Source of the DNA: Gnetum montanum
Lineage: Eukaryota; Streptophyta; Gnetopsida; Gnetales; Gnetaceae
Assembly: GCA_015680685.1 (NCBI GenBank)
Contig: MNCI01021441.1
Coordinates: 6,905-35,666 of the forward strand
Direction: 5' to 3'
DNA length: 28,762 bases
Every line of letters starts with the position of its first letter. Position 1 is the stretch's first letter. A program made the position numbers and the translations under genes. Positions 19,075-28,719 of the stretch are shown one piece after another. The notes beneath the pieces were generated by a model. That model was not told the origin of the DNA. It worked only from the letters and a program-made list of their open reading frames with translations, and searched no databases.

Positions 19075-19392
19075 GCTATGCTCTAGAGCATAACACAACA
19101 CTAGTGAAAATTTTAAAAATTTTGATATTTCACATTGGTTATGGTAGCTACACTAGGGAGTGTAGCAGAGCATAGTAGGGACACTTAGCCAAATTTTGAT
19201 GAAATTTGCAATCTTCCTTTGTGGCACGCTGGCTATGCTATAGGGTGTAGCAAGATAGGCAACCTCAGAAGTTGGGAAATGTGCCAAATGTATCTTCTAT
19301 GTCAAGCTAGCTTGACAAATCCTTGTCCAACACTTAAGCAAAATTGGGCACTTAAAAACCTGTGTCATGCTAGCTACACTCTAGAGCATAGC
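19075..19392 (+). repeat. Dispersed 20-bp palindromes, copy 3
   Basis: Members at 19075-19094 (GCTATGCTCTAGAGCATAAC) and 19373-19392 (GCTACACTCTAGAGCATAGC), with partial forms near 19145-19167 and 19230-19250. Confidence 0.75.
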
Positions 19393-19620
19393 ATCAACAC
19401 TTAGAAAAAATTTGCCAAGTTTTGACACTTACAGAAATTTGTAGAAAGTGCCATCATTCTAACACTTGGAAAAATTTTGCAAATCTGGAATTTGGAGCTA
19501 ACCACACTCAACACTTAGAAAAATTTTGGCAAAGTGCCATTGTTTTGACACTTAGACAAATTTGTAGTCAAGATGCCAAGACCTAAAATTTTGTGGTGTT
19601 TCAATAGTAAAAGGACAATT

Positions 19621-20079
19621 AAGAAAAATATGCTCCTTCTTTTTAAGACTTTTTGACCCATACAACTTGCATATGCCTTCTTCTCTATGGAACTTAATCC
19701 ATTGTTCACTTTCTCTCCTGAGTCAATATGAACTCAAATGCAGCTTGCTAATTAAGTTACGAGATCTAGTTTAGATTTTAGTTGTAAAACAAGAAACTTC
19801 TAACTTTAGTTAATTACCTCTAATTACCTCCAAATAAAATTTACTCTTGCCTTCTACATTTGACCATAGCTTTCCGAGAACTTGTTGTTTAACAAACTTG
19901 CATATGTTTTTGGGATTACTTTGCACTATCTCCAATGAGATATTCCATTCCTTTAGATATTGTGTCCCCTATATATACCATCCCTGTTATTTATTTTTCA
20001 ATAACTACTTTGGATCTTTTAGCATTTATCAAATTTTAAATATACCTAAGAAATTGATAGGGAGCTTTAACTTTTAAAG
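19621..20079 (-). other. Possible 3' LTR or tail of second copia fragment
   Basis: Non-coding. On the minus strand GGTATATATAGGGG (19967-19979) is a good TATA-like site lying downstream of the RNase H remnant, where a 3' LTR is expected. I cannot see LTR ends, a PPT or a partner. Confidence 0.3.
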
Positions 20080-21205
20080 GGAGTAAGTCACATTCTAAAA
20101 ATAACATAAAATAAAATTTTGTGTCTTCATCTTCAATTATTCTAATAAAAATGTAATTTTGAGAAATAACACATTCTTTGACCTTATCTTTAATGAAGTT
20201 ATACTTCATCTTAACATGTTTATTGTTTTTAGGAAGTATGTATTCTTGAGAAAGAAGTATCGCTAACAAATTATTTATCATCATGTCAATAGGAGCATCC
20301 ATCTTTATTTTCATTTGATTAAAGAACTTCAAAATATAAAAAACATATTATAGTAAATAAGATATTGCAATATATTCAAATTTGGTAGATGAAAGTAAAA
20401 CTAAAGATTACTCCTTTAATTTCCAATATATAGAATTATCCCCATGAAAAATTATATATAAAGCTTGATCTAGGTTTTCTATCTTCAATGCTTTCTACCA
20501 AATAAATAGCACCAAAACAATGTAATTTACTATTTTATTTTACAAATCTAATCACATAATTAAGAGTTTCTACTGCATACCTCAATAACTACTTCAATAA
20601 AATGAGATGATTTTTCCTTGGCTTAACCAAGAAGCCATTCATAAATAAGGTAGCAAATTTAGGATCAAGCCTAGTATGGAAAAAAAATAAAAATAAATAA
20701 CTCAAATAGCTAATCATACTTTTATAGAAAGAAATATTAATCCTTCTTAACTTTTCCTTCTTCTCAATCTTGAGATTGTAACATAAATAAGTAGTGGTTG
20801 TTTTGCTTCCATTAAATCAAATCTTTCAATAATTCTTGTAGAAAGGTTAATTAATGAATTAACATGCGATCTTCAATTTGGTTAACTTGAATGTCCAAGA
20901 AATACTATAAAATGCCCAAATATTTCATCTTAAATTTTGAAGTCATATCAAACTTGAGAGTATCGATCAAATTTTGAGAAGTATGAATGAAAATAATGTC
21001 ATTTAAATAAAAAGATAGTACGAAAAAATTTGAATCAATATGTTTAAAATACAATGAAACCCTTAAAATGCATGAAGCATAACATCTTTTTACCAAGTCA
21101 TCATTAATCCTCTTGATGCATGCTCTTAGGACTTTCTTAATGTCATAAACAACAATTTTCAACTTACAAACTTGGTTCTCTTAGCCTTCAATCACACATC
21201 CTTTT
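20080..21205 (-). pseudogene. pol: Second copia pol fragment: RT C-terminal part and RNase H
   Basis: From right to left: IEGxENQVCKLK near 21170-21205, ARACIKRINDDLVKR-type RT sequence, CASCILRVSLYFKHIDSN (about 21030-21090), then the active-site box YLNDIIF (box at 20998-21009), where copia RT has YxDD; the first Asp is Asn. SQNLIDTLKFDMTSKFKMKY follows. RNase H is readable near 20405-20530 (SIEDRKPRSSFIYNF) and at its end (NNKHVKMKYNFIKDKVKE, 20190-20245). Many stops and a worn middle. RT is cut on the right at about 21205. It is a different copia family from the 10987-17080 element, with a shorter separation between RT box and RNase H end. Confidence 0.8.
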
Positions 21206-21589
21206 AGGCTAGAAAATATAAAGCTAATGTTGTTTGGTTATGCTTCATCATTATGTGTGCACATATTAATAAATGGCAAAACATATAATCTTGCACATGT
21301 AATTTAATTATTTTAGTTATTTTAGTTTAATTTATGCATGTCTTCAAGCTACATTTCTAAAAAAATAGTGTTAGGCCATCAAGGACATGGTTCAAGAGCT
21401 AATATTTACTTATTAGTGGTTCAAGGACATATGGACCTTCTTATGCTCACTAGTGTTTAAATAGTTGGAAAATACATTTGGTCCAATAGTTTAAAAAAAT
21501 ATGTAAAATATTAACTAGGCCAAAAGTTGGAAAAATATTTTTAAAAATAATTATTTTTCATTCAAAAACAAGCATTATAATAAAAGTTA
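21206..21589. other. AT-rich stretch, no gene seen
   Basis: No coding frame. It may hold the U3 start of the following family-L LTR. Repeated AAAATA(T/A) and GTTGGAAAAATA phrases occur near 21465-21540. Confidence 0.4.
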
Positions 21590-22450
21590 AGCTGATTCAA
21601 CTTGGGTTAGCTTAAATTCCAATGCAATGATTGATCATTGAATTAGTGATTAATTGTTAGTTTAAGAAACATTGCTACTTACCTATGAGTCTCCTGCTCT
21701 TGTATCAACTTCTTATCATTTTTTGTATAGATCATAATTATGCATTAATGAATGATAAAACTAATATTCAAAAAGCCTTCATCAGCATAGCTTGGATGTC
21801 ATAGCTTTATCATCTAATCCTAAAATGCGATGTTTCATCTAAGAAGTTGCAACTTTTATTTTTTCCTATAAATACATCCACCTGTTGCATTGAATGCACT
21901 ATTTAATCAAGTAGCCTAGTGGAAACTCTATTAGTTTTTGTTTGTAGTTAAGAATAGTTATTAAGTTCCCAAAGCATGAATTTGAGTTGATTGTATGATG
22001 TCTTATTTAACTAACACTGTAGCTGGGCACAATCGATGATCAGTAACAAGATAGAGATTAATTCGTATTCATTGTAAAACTCTAACTTAGCATAGAATTT
22101 ACTGCTAATACAATTTATTTCCCATGTATTTAGCTTAATGTTTACCATTTCTATGCATGCTAATCATTGGCAAAACAAATAGGATCAATTTTTATCATAA
22201 ACATGCATTCTATTGGTAATCCCAGTAGTGTTATTACTTGGTTTATTTATTAACACATAGTAATTCTAGCATTAGGTACATGATCTTAGAATGTGTATGA
22301 AAAGCTAGGAATTAGACACTCATCATTCTAGACTAGATTAAAATTTACTTTACCATTTATTAGTTAAGTTAATTAGTTTTATACTTATTTTAATTAGTTT
22401 ATTAGTTTAGAAAGCTAATCATTAACTTAATCTCATTAGATTGAACATCT
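21590..22450 (+). mobile_element. LTR of family L, copy 3 (3' part worn or lost)
   Basis: Has CCTATAAATACATCCACCTG (TATA at 21867-21874), CTATTAGTTTTTGTTTGTAG, TTAGCTTAATGTTTACCATT, ATTGGTAATCCCAGTAGTG and TCTAGACTAGATTAAAATTTAC in family-L order. The usual GGTTGGGTGTAGGGT...CATCA end is not clear before copy 4 begins. Both edges are approximate. Confidence 0.6.
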
Positions 22451-23330
22451 TGTTTTGACTAAGATCTTACAAGGGTTGGTAATGATTCATGATTGTTGGG
22501 CCATGTATTTGGCCTGTCAATTAAATCTTGTTGACAACTCGTTAATGGGATCTTGTTGATGTGATCCTTTCAATGTGGGGTTTGCCATATTAACATGTGC
22601 TTGCCGGCCCCCTATTTTTGCCTCTAAATATTCACCTACCTACTACATTTATGGTAATGTTTTGATAGTTGTAGCGAATCTCTTGCAGTTTTTCCTTTCC
22701 AAAGTTAGAATATTTTCTGAGTGCTTGCAATAGGAGTCAAAGAAGTGTACAGATCTTTATTCGAGCACTAATGTACCTAAGCAACTTAATGTGAACAACA
22801 ATCAAGACTAGCTTTTGTGATCAAACCTTGCAACACTTGGAATAGATTAATTATTTCTTTATGAAATTTAATTTAATTTTTAAGTAATTAATTAATATCA
22901 ATTAAATAGCATACATAAGTATGACCACTTTAAGCATATTTTTAATGCTTGGTAATCCCAAGAGCATTTAATGCTTGGTAACCTAGCAGTGCTATAACAT
23001 GTTCAGGATGTGTATAAAAAGTGGGAATGAATGTTTATGTTAAGATTAGTTAAATCTTAGCTATTTATTAGATTAATTAAGTATATAATTACTTTATTTT
23101 TATTCTTAGATGACTTAAAATATAAAATATAAAATGATAAAAATTATATGCCTTAGTTATACTTAACCATACACTTGTACTTCACTGTGAAGACAACGAT
23201 TACAATGATTAGATTCACCTCCTAGAAACTAGTGTACTTAGAGAGCTAAAGTCTATAAAATTCAACCAAATCACTTAATGGACACTAGTGATTCATATGG
23301 TTGGGTGTAGGGTATACTCATTACTCATCA
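22451..23330 (+). repeat. LTR of family L, copy 4: 5' LTR of the plus-strand Ty3 element
   Basis: Contains CCTCTAAATATTCACCTACC (worn TATA), CTTTATTCGAGCACTAATGTACC, AATGCTTGGTAATCCCAAGAG, TTAGTTATACTTAACCATAC and the family end ATATGGTTGGGTGTAGGGT...CTCATCA at 23330, directly followed by a tRNA-Asp-type PBS. That PBS fixes this as a true 5' LTR and gives polarity to the whole family. The left edge is uncertain. Confidence 0.75.
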
Positions 23331-23331
23331 T

Positions 23332-23348
23332 TTGCGTCATTGCTAGGG
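23332..23348 (+). promoter_or_regulatory. Primer-binding site, tRNA-Asp type, decayed
   Basis: TTGCGTCATTGCTAGGG matches TGGCGCCGTTGCCGGGG, the complement of the plant tRNA-Asp 3' end, at 12 of 17 positions. Four of the five differences are C-to-T or G-to-A. Confidence 0.75.
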
Positions 23349-23480
23349 ACTTTAGTTAGCTACATGCACTATTTAGGAATTAGTGAAAATTATTCAAATC
23401 ATTGTAATAAACCTTAAAGTTGCAATCATTCAAACAATAATAATTGTAAAAGGACACTGGTATTTTCCTTTCAATCTAAA

Positions 23481-24668
23481 ATGTCTTCTTCTCATAGGGA
23501 TGATTCTCCACCAAAGTTCAAGCATACATCCAATCAATAAAGAAATGAACAGTCAATTCAGCCAATGCCCTAGTAATGCTGAGTGTTATATACTCACCCC
23601 AATGAGTATGTGCCAAACTTCACCTTCATCCTACATCAAGATGAATAGATGTAGTGGAAAAACATGAAGGGAAACATTATGTTACCACCCAATCAATCAG
23701 TTCCTACAATGCTACACCAAACTCTTATGAGGTTGGGCATCCAAGGGCTCCATGCTAAATATGTTGTGTAGGACCATGATCTAGGGATTATCATCCTACT
23801 AAAGCATAACACAAAAGAGATTAGCAATAAGAGAGGTGCTATGAATCTTTGAAGAGAAAAGGATTCAATAACCCCTTGTTCCTGCTAAACCAAAAAGATA
23901 GTGAGGATCCCTTTTTTGGGGGTTCTCACTTCATGAACTCTCCTCTCCTTAGCTTCAATGAAGGAGGCTTAAACTAGAACTTACAATCCACTATAAACAG
24001 CCCTAGTTCAGGCAAGAATGGATCCTATGATCATGGAAGATCCAAAGATGGGATTCATTGCAGGAACAAGGATAGGCATCATGATGATGAGTGTGCCCAT
24101 GATCACAAAAGAGGGGTTGGAGGCCACTATGATGGTGTTAGTCCTCCTTCCTCTTCACCTTCATCATCCTCTTCTTCCTCCTCTAGCTCTAACCAAAGCT
24201 GTAAAGGATGTGATCATGAAGGAGATGACCAGCGAGATAGAGATGATCATACATCCCATTGGACTAGTTAAGATCAAGAGTGTGGGAAATCAAGGAAGGC
24301 CTGCCACCATGAAAGAATGGATACCATAGGGCATCATAGGCATCATGGCCATCATAGAGGCCATGACTATGATGAGCCTTTGCGTGCAACTCAAAACATG
24401 CTAAACATCACAAATGTAGTGAAAATTCCAACAAGGTATGTGAAAGATAGCAAAATCAAGTGGTTGGATATGAACAATATCCCCAAGTTTGAAGGGGGAT
24501 ACAACTCAGATCCACAAAACCATCTTCAAGCCTTTCACAATGCCTATGCCTTAGAAAACATGAAGAATAGATGGCAAAAATTAAAGTTATTCCCAAGGAC
24601 ACTCATCAAAGAAACTAAAAGTTGGTACCCATCCTTGGAGCCACAAAACATGAGGGTACCTAGTGGTT
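23481..24668 (+). pseudogene. gag: Ty3 (Athila/Tat-type) gag, broken
   Basis: A plausible start is ATG 23481 (MSSSHRDDSPPKFKH). That frame has stops where Gln would fit (for example TAA/TAG after TSNQ and QPMP). From about 24020 a readable frame has a His/Asp-rich part (DRHHDDECAHDH), then a Ser run at about 24140-24190, a second acidic/His part, and from 24400 the conserved gag block: KWLDMNNIPKFEGG, DPQNHLQAFHNAYALENMKN, LKLFPRTLIKETKSWY (24470-24640). It stops at 24668, far short of a complete gag. After it, scraps resembling gag continue to about 24780. No zinc knuckle was found. Gag makes the particle; this copy cannot. Confidence 0.75.
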
Positions 24669-24929
24669 GATAGCTAATCCTAATAACAACTCAACAATTT
24701 TCATGGAACCAACTGAGAGCTTAACAAGTGCCTATGTTAAAGGTATGAACAAGATGGAGCATATCCATCATCAACTCTCCAATGAACCTAATGACACTTA
24801 TTAGGGAGAGTTGAAAATCCCTAAAAGTTTTAAATAGGATCCCCTGTAGTTGAAAACTCTACTTATCAGCATGAAATATTCTTTTCTAAACAATGGGAAG
24901 CGCATGATAATCAATGGCAATCTTGCTCT

Positions 24930-25790
24930 TGAACAAAAATAGAATTTGTTAAAGGTGGTTAACAAATGGCCAACAACATTTGCTTGGTCATATCCTAAAC
25001 TCACTAGGATTTATCCTAGGATATGCTAGCATTACATCTATACATATGCTTCCATAAAGTCAAAGAGGTAGCTATAGTGGTGGTTGAACTCCAAATTAAA
25101 GTAGATAATCAAAGAGGAGATTGAATAACTCCTTAAGGTGGGGTTCATCTATCCCATTACGAATAACAAGTGGGTTAGCCCGCTTGTGATCATGCTAAAG
25201 AAAGGTAGAAAGTGAAGAGTAAGTATTAACTTCAAGCTATTGAACATGGTTACCTACAAAATTCATTTTCCATTGCCATTTGTGGATTAGATGTTGGACA
25301 TCATCTCTAGACATTACTACTACAGTTTTCTAGATGGTTATAATGGCTATAATCAAATTCATATTGGACCACCATATTAGGAAAAAACAACATTCACAAC
25401 TTCTTGGGGGACTTTTGCATATAGAAAGATGTCATTTGGTTCATACAATGCCCTTACATCCTTCTAATGCCATGACCTTAGCATCTTTCAATAGCATATT
25501 TGTAGTAAGATGAAAGTCTTCATGGATGACTTCTCCACCTATGTGCTACACTTGAGCAAGCCTTAAACTACCTTGAGAAAGTGCTAAAAAGGTGTGTGGA
25601 GACCAACCTTCAACTCAATTAATAAAAACACCATCTGATGGTCCAAGAGGACATTATTTTGGGGCATAGAATCTCACAAGCAAGGATTGAGATGAACCTT
25701 GAGAAAATAATGGCTATCCAAGGAATTACCCACTAATTGGAAATTGTCAAAGATGTTTAGTCATTCCTTGGTCACACTGGCTACTACTGA
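24930..25790 (+). pseudogene. pol: Ty3 (Athila/Tat-type) reverse transcriptase, stops at Gln positions
   Basis: Upstream linker: VVNKWPTTFAWSYPKLTRI near 24950-25010; no protease motif was found before it. RT: IKEEIE then a stop then LLKVGFIYPI (25110-25150), WVSPLVIMLKKG (25170-25205), HFPLPFVD, SFLDGYNGYNQIHIGPPY (25327-25377), EKTTFTTSWGTFAYRKMSFG, and the catalytic box VFMDDFSTY (25516-25542), which keeps both Asp. One frame covers 25260-25540, broken by TAG 25288-25290, TAG 25378-25380 and TAA 25465-25467, each where relatives have Gln. Later pieces (YLEKVLKRCVETN, SFLGHTGYY) need frame changes. RT copied the element RNA; this copy is dead mainly through stops rather than active-site loss. 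Confidence 0.9.
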
Positions 25791-25899
25791 TGACTCATAG
25801 AGAATTTCTCTAAGATCACTAAATCATTGGTGGAGCTGACAAAGAAATATGCTCTATTTGTCTAAACCAAGGAATGCAAGAAGAGATTCCAACAACTTA

Positions 25900-26418
25900 A
25901 GAAAAATATTGTCGCAACTCCAATTCTATAAGCACTTGACTAGTCTAGACCATTCCACATCATGATGGAGGCATCAAATTATTCTTTGGGAGCCATGCTC
26001 ATACAATTGGATGATTAGAAATGTCCTTCCTACATCTACTATGTGAGTTGAAGCATTGTGGGTTCACAGTTGAACTACACCACAACAAAAAAAGAATTGA
26101 TGGTAGTGTTGTATGTCTTGGAAAAATTTAGGCACTATGTGCTTGGGTACAAAATGTTTGTGCATAGACCATAGTGCAATCCAATCCCTGATGAACAAAT
26201 CAATGGTGAGACCCTATGTCATACAGTGGTTTATGATCTTACAAGAATTCTATCTCACAATGGTAGATCAAAACAGAACCGAGAATGTGGTTGTTGATTA
26301 CTTGTCTCAGTTGCAATGGAAAAACAAAGAGGAGGAGAGCCCAGTTTTTGATCAATTTCTTGATGAACTCCTCTTTGCTAGGGTTATAAATGAACAAGTA
26401 CCCAATGAGCCTAACTAG
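25900..26418 (+). pseudogene. pol: Ty3 RNase H, broken
   Basis: HIMMEASNYSLGAMLIQLDD near 25958-26017 is the start of RNase H; the first catalytic residue, Asp in relatives (DAS), is Glu here. LNYTTTKKELMVVLYVLEKF (26072-26131) keeps the catalytic Glu. After a frameshift the frame 26113-26418 reads CIDHSAIQSL (catalytic Asp), then PYVIQWFMILQEFYLTMVD and NVVVDYLSQL (last Asp). It ends EEESPVFDQFLDELLFA, the usual linker to integrase. It is contiguous with RT and integrase. Confidence 0.85.
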
Positions 26419-26499
26419 TACGTTGGCATTTTTACCTATCTTCTCACTTAGGAGATGCCATAAGAGTTGTACCAAAAAAAGAAATAACAATTTCTTCAC

Positions 26500-27733
26500 C
26501 AAGAAAAATGCTTCATGGAGATCAATGAACACCTTTACAAGATGTGCACTAATGACCTAGTTCTTTGATGTATCCCTCATACTTATCAACTTTACATTCT
26601 CTAAGATGCTCATGAGGGTCCCTATGGGGGCTACTATGCTAGGAGACACATGGCCATTAAGATCTTAATGGTAGGGTATTATTGTTCCACACTCTTCAAG
26701 GATGCTCCCCAATTTCTCCATTCTTGTAAATGTTGCTAATGTGATGGTGGAATTACTGCTTGAATGGAGGGACCTCACTAGTGGATCTAACCACTAGAAC
26801 CCTTTGACATCTGGGGCATTGACTTCATGGGTCCCATCACATCCATGTCAAATGAAAAGACATACATCATAGTCACTATTGACTATTGTACGAGATGGAT
26901 AGAAGAAGTAGTTATCACCAACTATACATCCTCTATAGCTACTCAATTTGTACAAAAAAATGTTGTAAACAAGTTTGGAGTGCCATGTGCACTGCTTTGT
27001 GATAATGATACTTATTTTACAAGCACCACCACTCCAAAGCTCATGCAATGCTTGGGGTAGAACATAAGTTAACAATACCTTACCAACCCTAAGCCAATGG
27101 TCAAGATGAGGTTACAAATAGGGAGATCACTAAGATCTTAACCAAAATAATTAACAAATATAGAAAAGATTAGAGCACTAAACTAAACAATGCCCTTTAG
27201 GCCTAATGCTCAACCTGGAAACTCCCTATAGGATACTCTCCCTATGAGTTGGGGTACAAAAATGGTCAACTCTTCCTATTCAATCTAAGCTCCGTACACT
27301 CTCAACAATCTATGACTTTAACCTTGACCTTAGTCTAGCACATAAAGAGAGACTGATGGTGGCCCCTTCCTTGAATGAAGTGCACAAAGAATTCAACAAG
27401 CAACACCATGACCTTAAAATAAGGAAAGTAACATTTTAACCATGAGACAAGGTTCTTTACTAGAGCCCCACGTATCTGCCACAATGAACTAAGTTCCAAA
27501 TGTTGTGGGAAGGGCCTTACAACGTTTATAAAACCTTTCCTTCTAAGTCCATGTTGATCTACAAACTTGAGAGCCCAAACAAGAAATTGTTGGTCAACAC
27601 ACAACAAGCTAAACCTTTCCATGAGCCCAAAAGAGCCTGTTTTAGTAGCACATCCTTGGATGAACAACCACACTTAATATTTGGGATCTCCTCCTTTCAA
27701 CTTAGTCTTAGGGGAGATCGTCATCCATGCTAA
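26500..27733 (+). pseudogene. pol: Ty3 integrase with GPY/F-like C-terminus, broken
   Basis: HHCC zinc part: AHEGPYGGYYARRHMAIKIL and GYYCSTLFKDAPQFLHSC (26605-26735). Core: EPFDIWGIDFMGP (26800-26836, first Asp), VTIDYCTRWIEEV, FGVPCALLCDNDTYF (second Asp; relatives have SDNG, here CDND), then GQDEVTNREI near 27090-27120 (Glu kept). The longest open piece is 26827-27060. The C-terminal part at 27500-27625 has WEGPYNVYKTFPSKSM and LLVNTQQAKPF, matching the GPY/F module; no chromodomain follows. Several stops and frameshifts lie between the blocks. Confidence 0.9.
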
Positions 27734-28065
27734 TCATATAAGTGGCTACTAAGTTTTTTTTTCAACTTTTTTGTCTTACACTTTTTTATTTTATACCTTT
27801 TTCTTTTACATTGTCTTTAGTACATTTTACCTTTCTTAGATATTTTCAATTTCTTCTATAGTTTACTTTATTTTGGTATGTTTTTCTTTTTTTTTTCTAA
27901 TGTTTTGCTTTGTTTTTCTTTATTGCCAATAGGACACAGTGATGTTGTAGCTATTTACTAATGGTGGTTTGCACTTAATGTTATTTGATTTCTAATGTCT
28001 GGATTTTATCTTTGAATTTTGATTATTGATAACTAATACATGATTTCTTTTTCATAGAACAAGCA
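27734..28065 (+). other. T-rich stretch after pol
   Basis: A pyrimidine-rich non-coding run (27750-27915), then a possible 3' splice site: an AACTAATAC branch-like string near 28030 and TTTCTTTTTCATAG ending near 28057, 8 bp before an ATG at 28066. Confidence 0.45.
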
Positions 28066-28368
28066 ATGAGTACACATCATCAACCCATCCACAAAACTCT
28101 ATTGTGTTCCTTATTTTGGAACTATGAGGCTCCTTTCTTTAATGAAACTTTAACGAACTTGTGACCTTGGTAGTTTCCAAACTTGGAAAGGATTAAATGG
28201 ATTGACAAGGGTGTGACTTCAAGGGGATTTAATGCTCTCTTTACTTTCCTATCCTCTTGGGTGCATGAGTGTTTTCATGGATTTTTTACCATTCCTCCGT
28301 TGACCAATATCAAGAAGTTAAAGTCTTTGCATGATGTGGTTCCTATCCAAAAATCCATAAAAACATAA
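28066..28368 (+). pseudogene. Possible spliced 3' ORF of the Ty3 element, broken, unrecognised
   Basis: From ATG 28066 to a stop at 28366-28368 is one frame of about 100 codons with only two internal stops (near 28162-28172). It reads MSTHHQPIHKTLLCSLFWNY, then NLERIKWIDKGVTSRGFNAL, FTFLSSWVHECFHGFFTIPP and ends KKLKSLHDVVPIQKSIKT. I do not recognise a family. Athila-type elements often carry an additional ORF after pol, expressed by splicing, and an acceptor-like site lies just upstream; that is the basis for the proposal. The short hydrophobic stretch FNALFTFLSSWVHECFHGFF could be membrane-associated but is too short and polar to call. It may equally be chance open sequence. Confidence 0.3.
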
Positions 28369-28717
28369 AATAAAAAAATGGAAAACAAATAATGGAAATT
28401 CAAAGCACATCCCTTAGACAAAATAACAAGCTACAAGTACTAGTTATGGGACTAGAAAGACATGTTACCAATGCCTGAAGATCCTCTCTAACTAAGGCCC
28501 TTTCTCATTTCCTACTTCTCTTTTCTTCTCTTTTGAGAATGATGATTGATCTATGGGAGAATTCCTGTGTCTTGAGGGGGTGGACTAGTATTAGAGTATT
28601 CATGTGAAGTCACTAGAAGTGGTTGATTTTGATTTGGACTAAGGATGGACTTTATCGGATCATTTAACCACAAAATCCACAAGACAATTCATGTGACCGT
28701 GATACAAAACTCCATTA

Positions 28718-28719
<2 letters not shown>
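28369..28719. other. 3' non-coding stretch of the Ty3 element
   Basis: No coding frame, LTR end or polypurine tract is clear. A GGGGGTGG run at 28577-28584 is the only purine-rich stretch and is not followed by an obvious LTR start. Confidence 0.4.

Larger units (their letters stand above)
17591..19620 (+). mobile_element. LTR of family B, copy 3, with minisatellite
   Basis: Matches copy 2 from its U3 (GCAAATACATATG, GAGAAGTGCTTGAGAAATG, ACCGCCCCAAAAGGGG, GGTACACACTGTACAA) through the promoter (18354-18403), the CATAGGTACAATTTGGG anchor at 18925-18941, TTCTGGAGGCTTCTGGAGAC near 19025, the palindromes and CACTTAGAAAAAATTTGCC (19389). It differs by a 44-bp tandem array inserted between promoter and anchor. 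Its end near 19620 is where similarity to copy 1 (GTGTTTCATCATGACC / GGTGTTTCAATAG) fades. No PBS is seen after it, so it is either a solo LTR or cut. Confidence 0.6.

Noticed and set aside
23383-23667. 94-codon ORF as gag start
   Set aside because: Its sequence is hydrophobic and unlike gag; the frame starting at ATG 23481 fits gag-like composition better despite stops.
24018-24329. 103-codon ORF as a real product
   Set aside because: It is a Met/Ile-rich shadow of the gag frame that encodes a Ser run and His/Asp-rich sequence.
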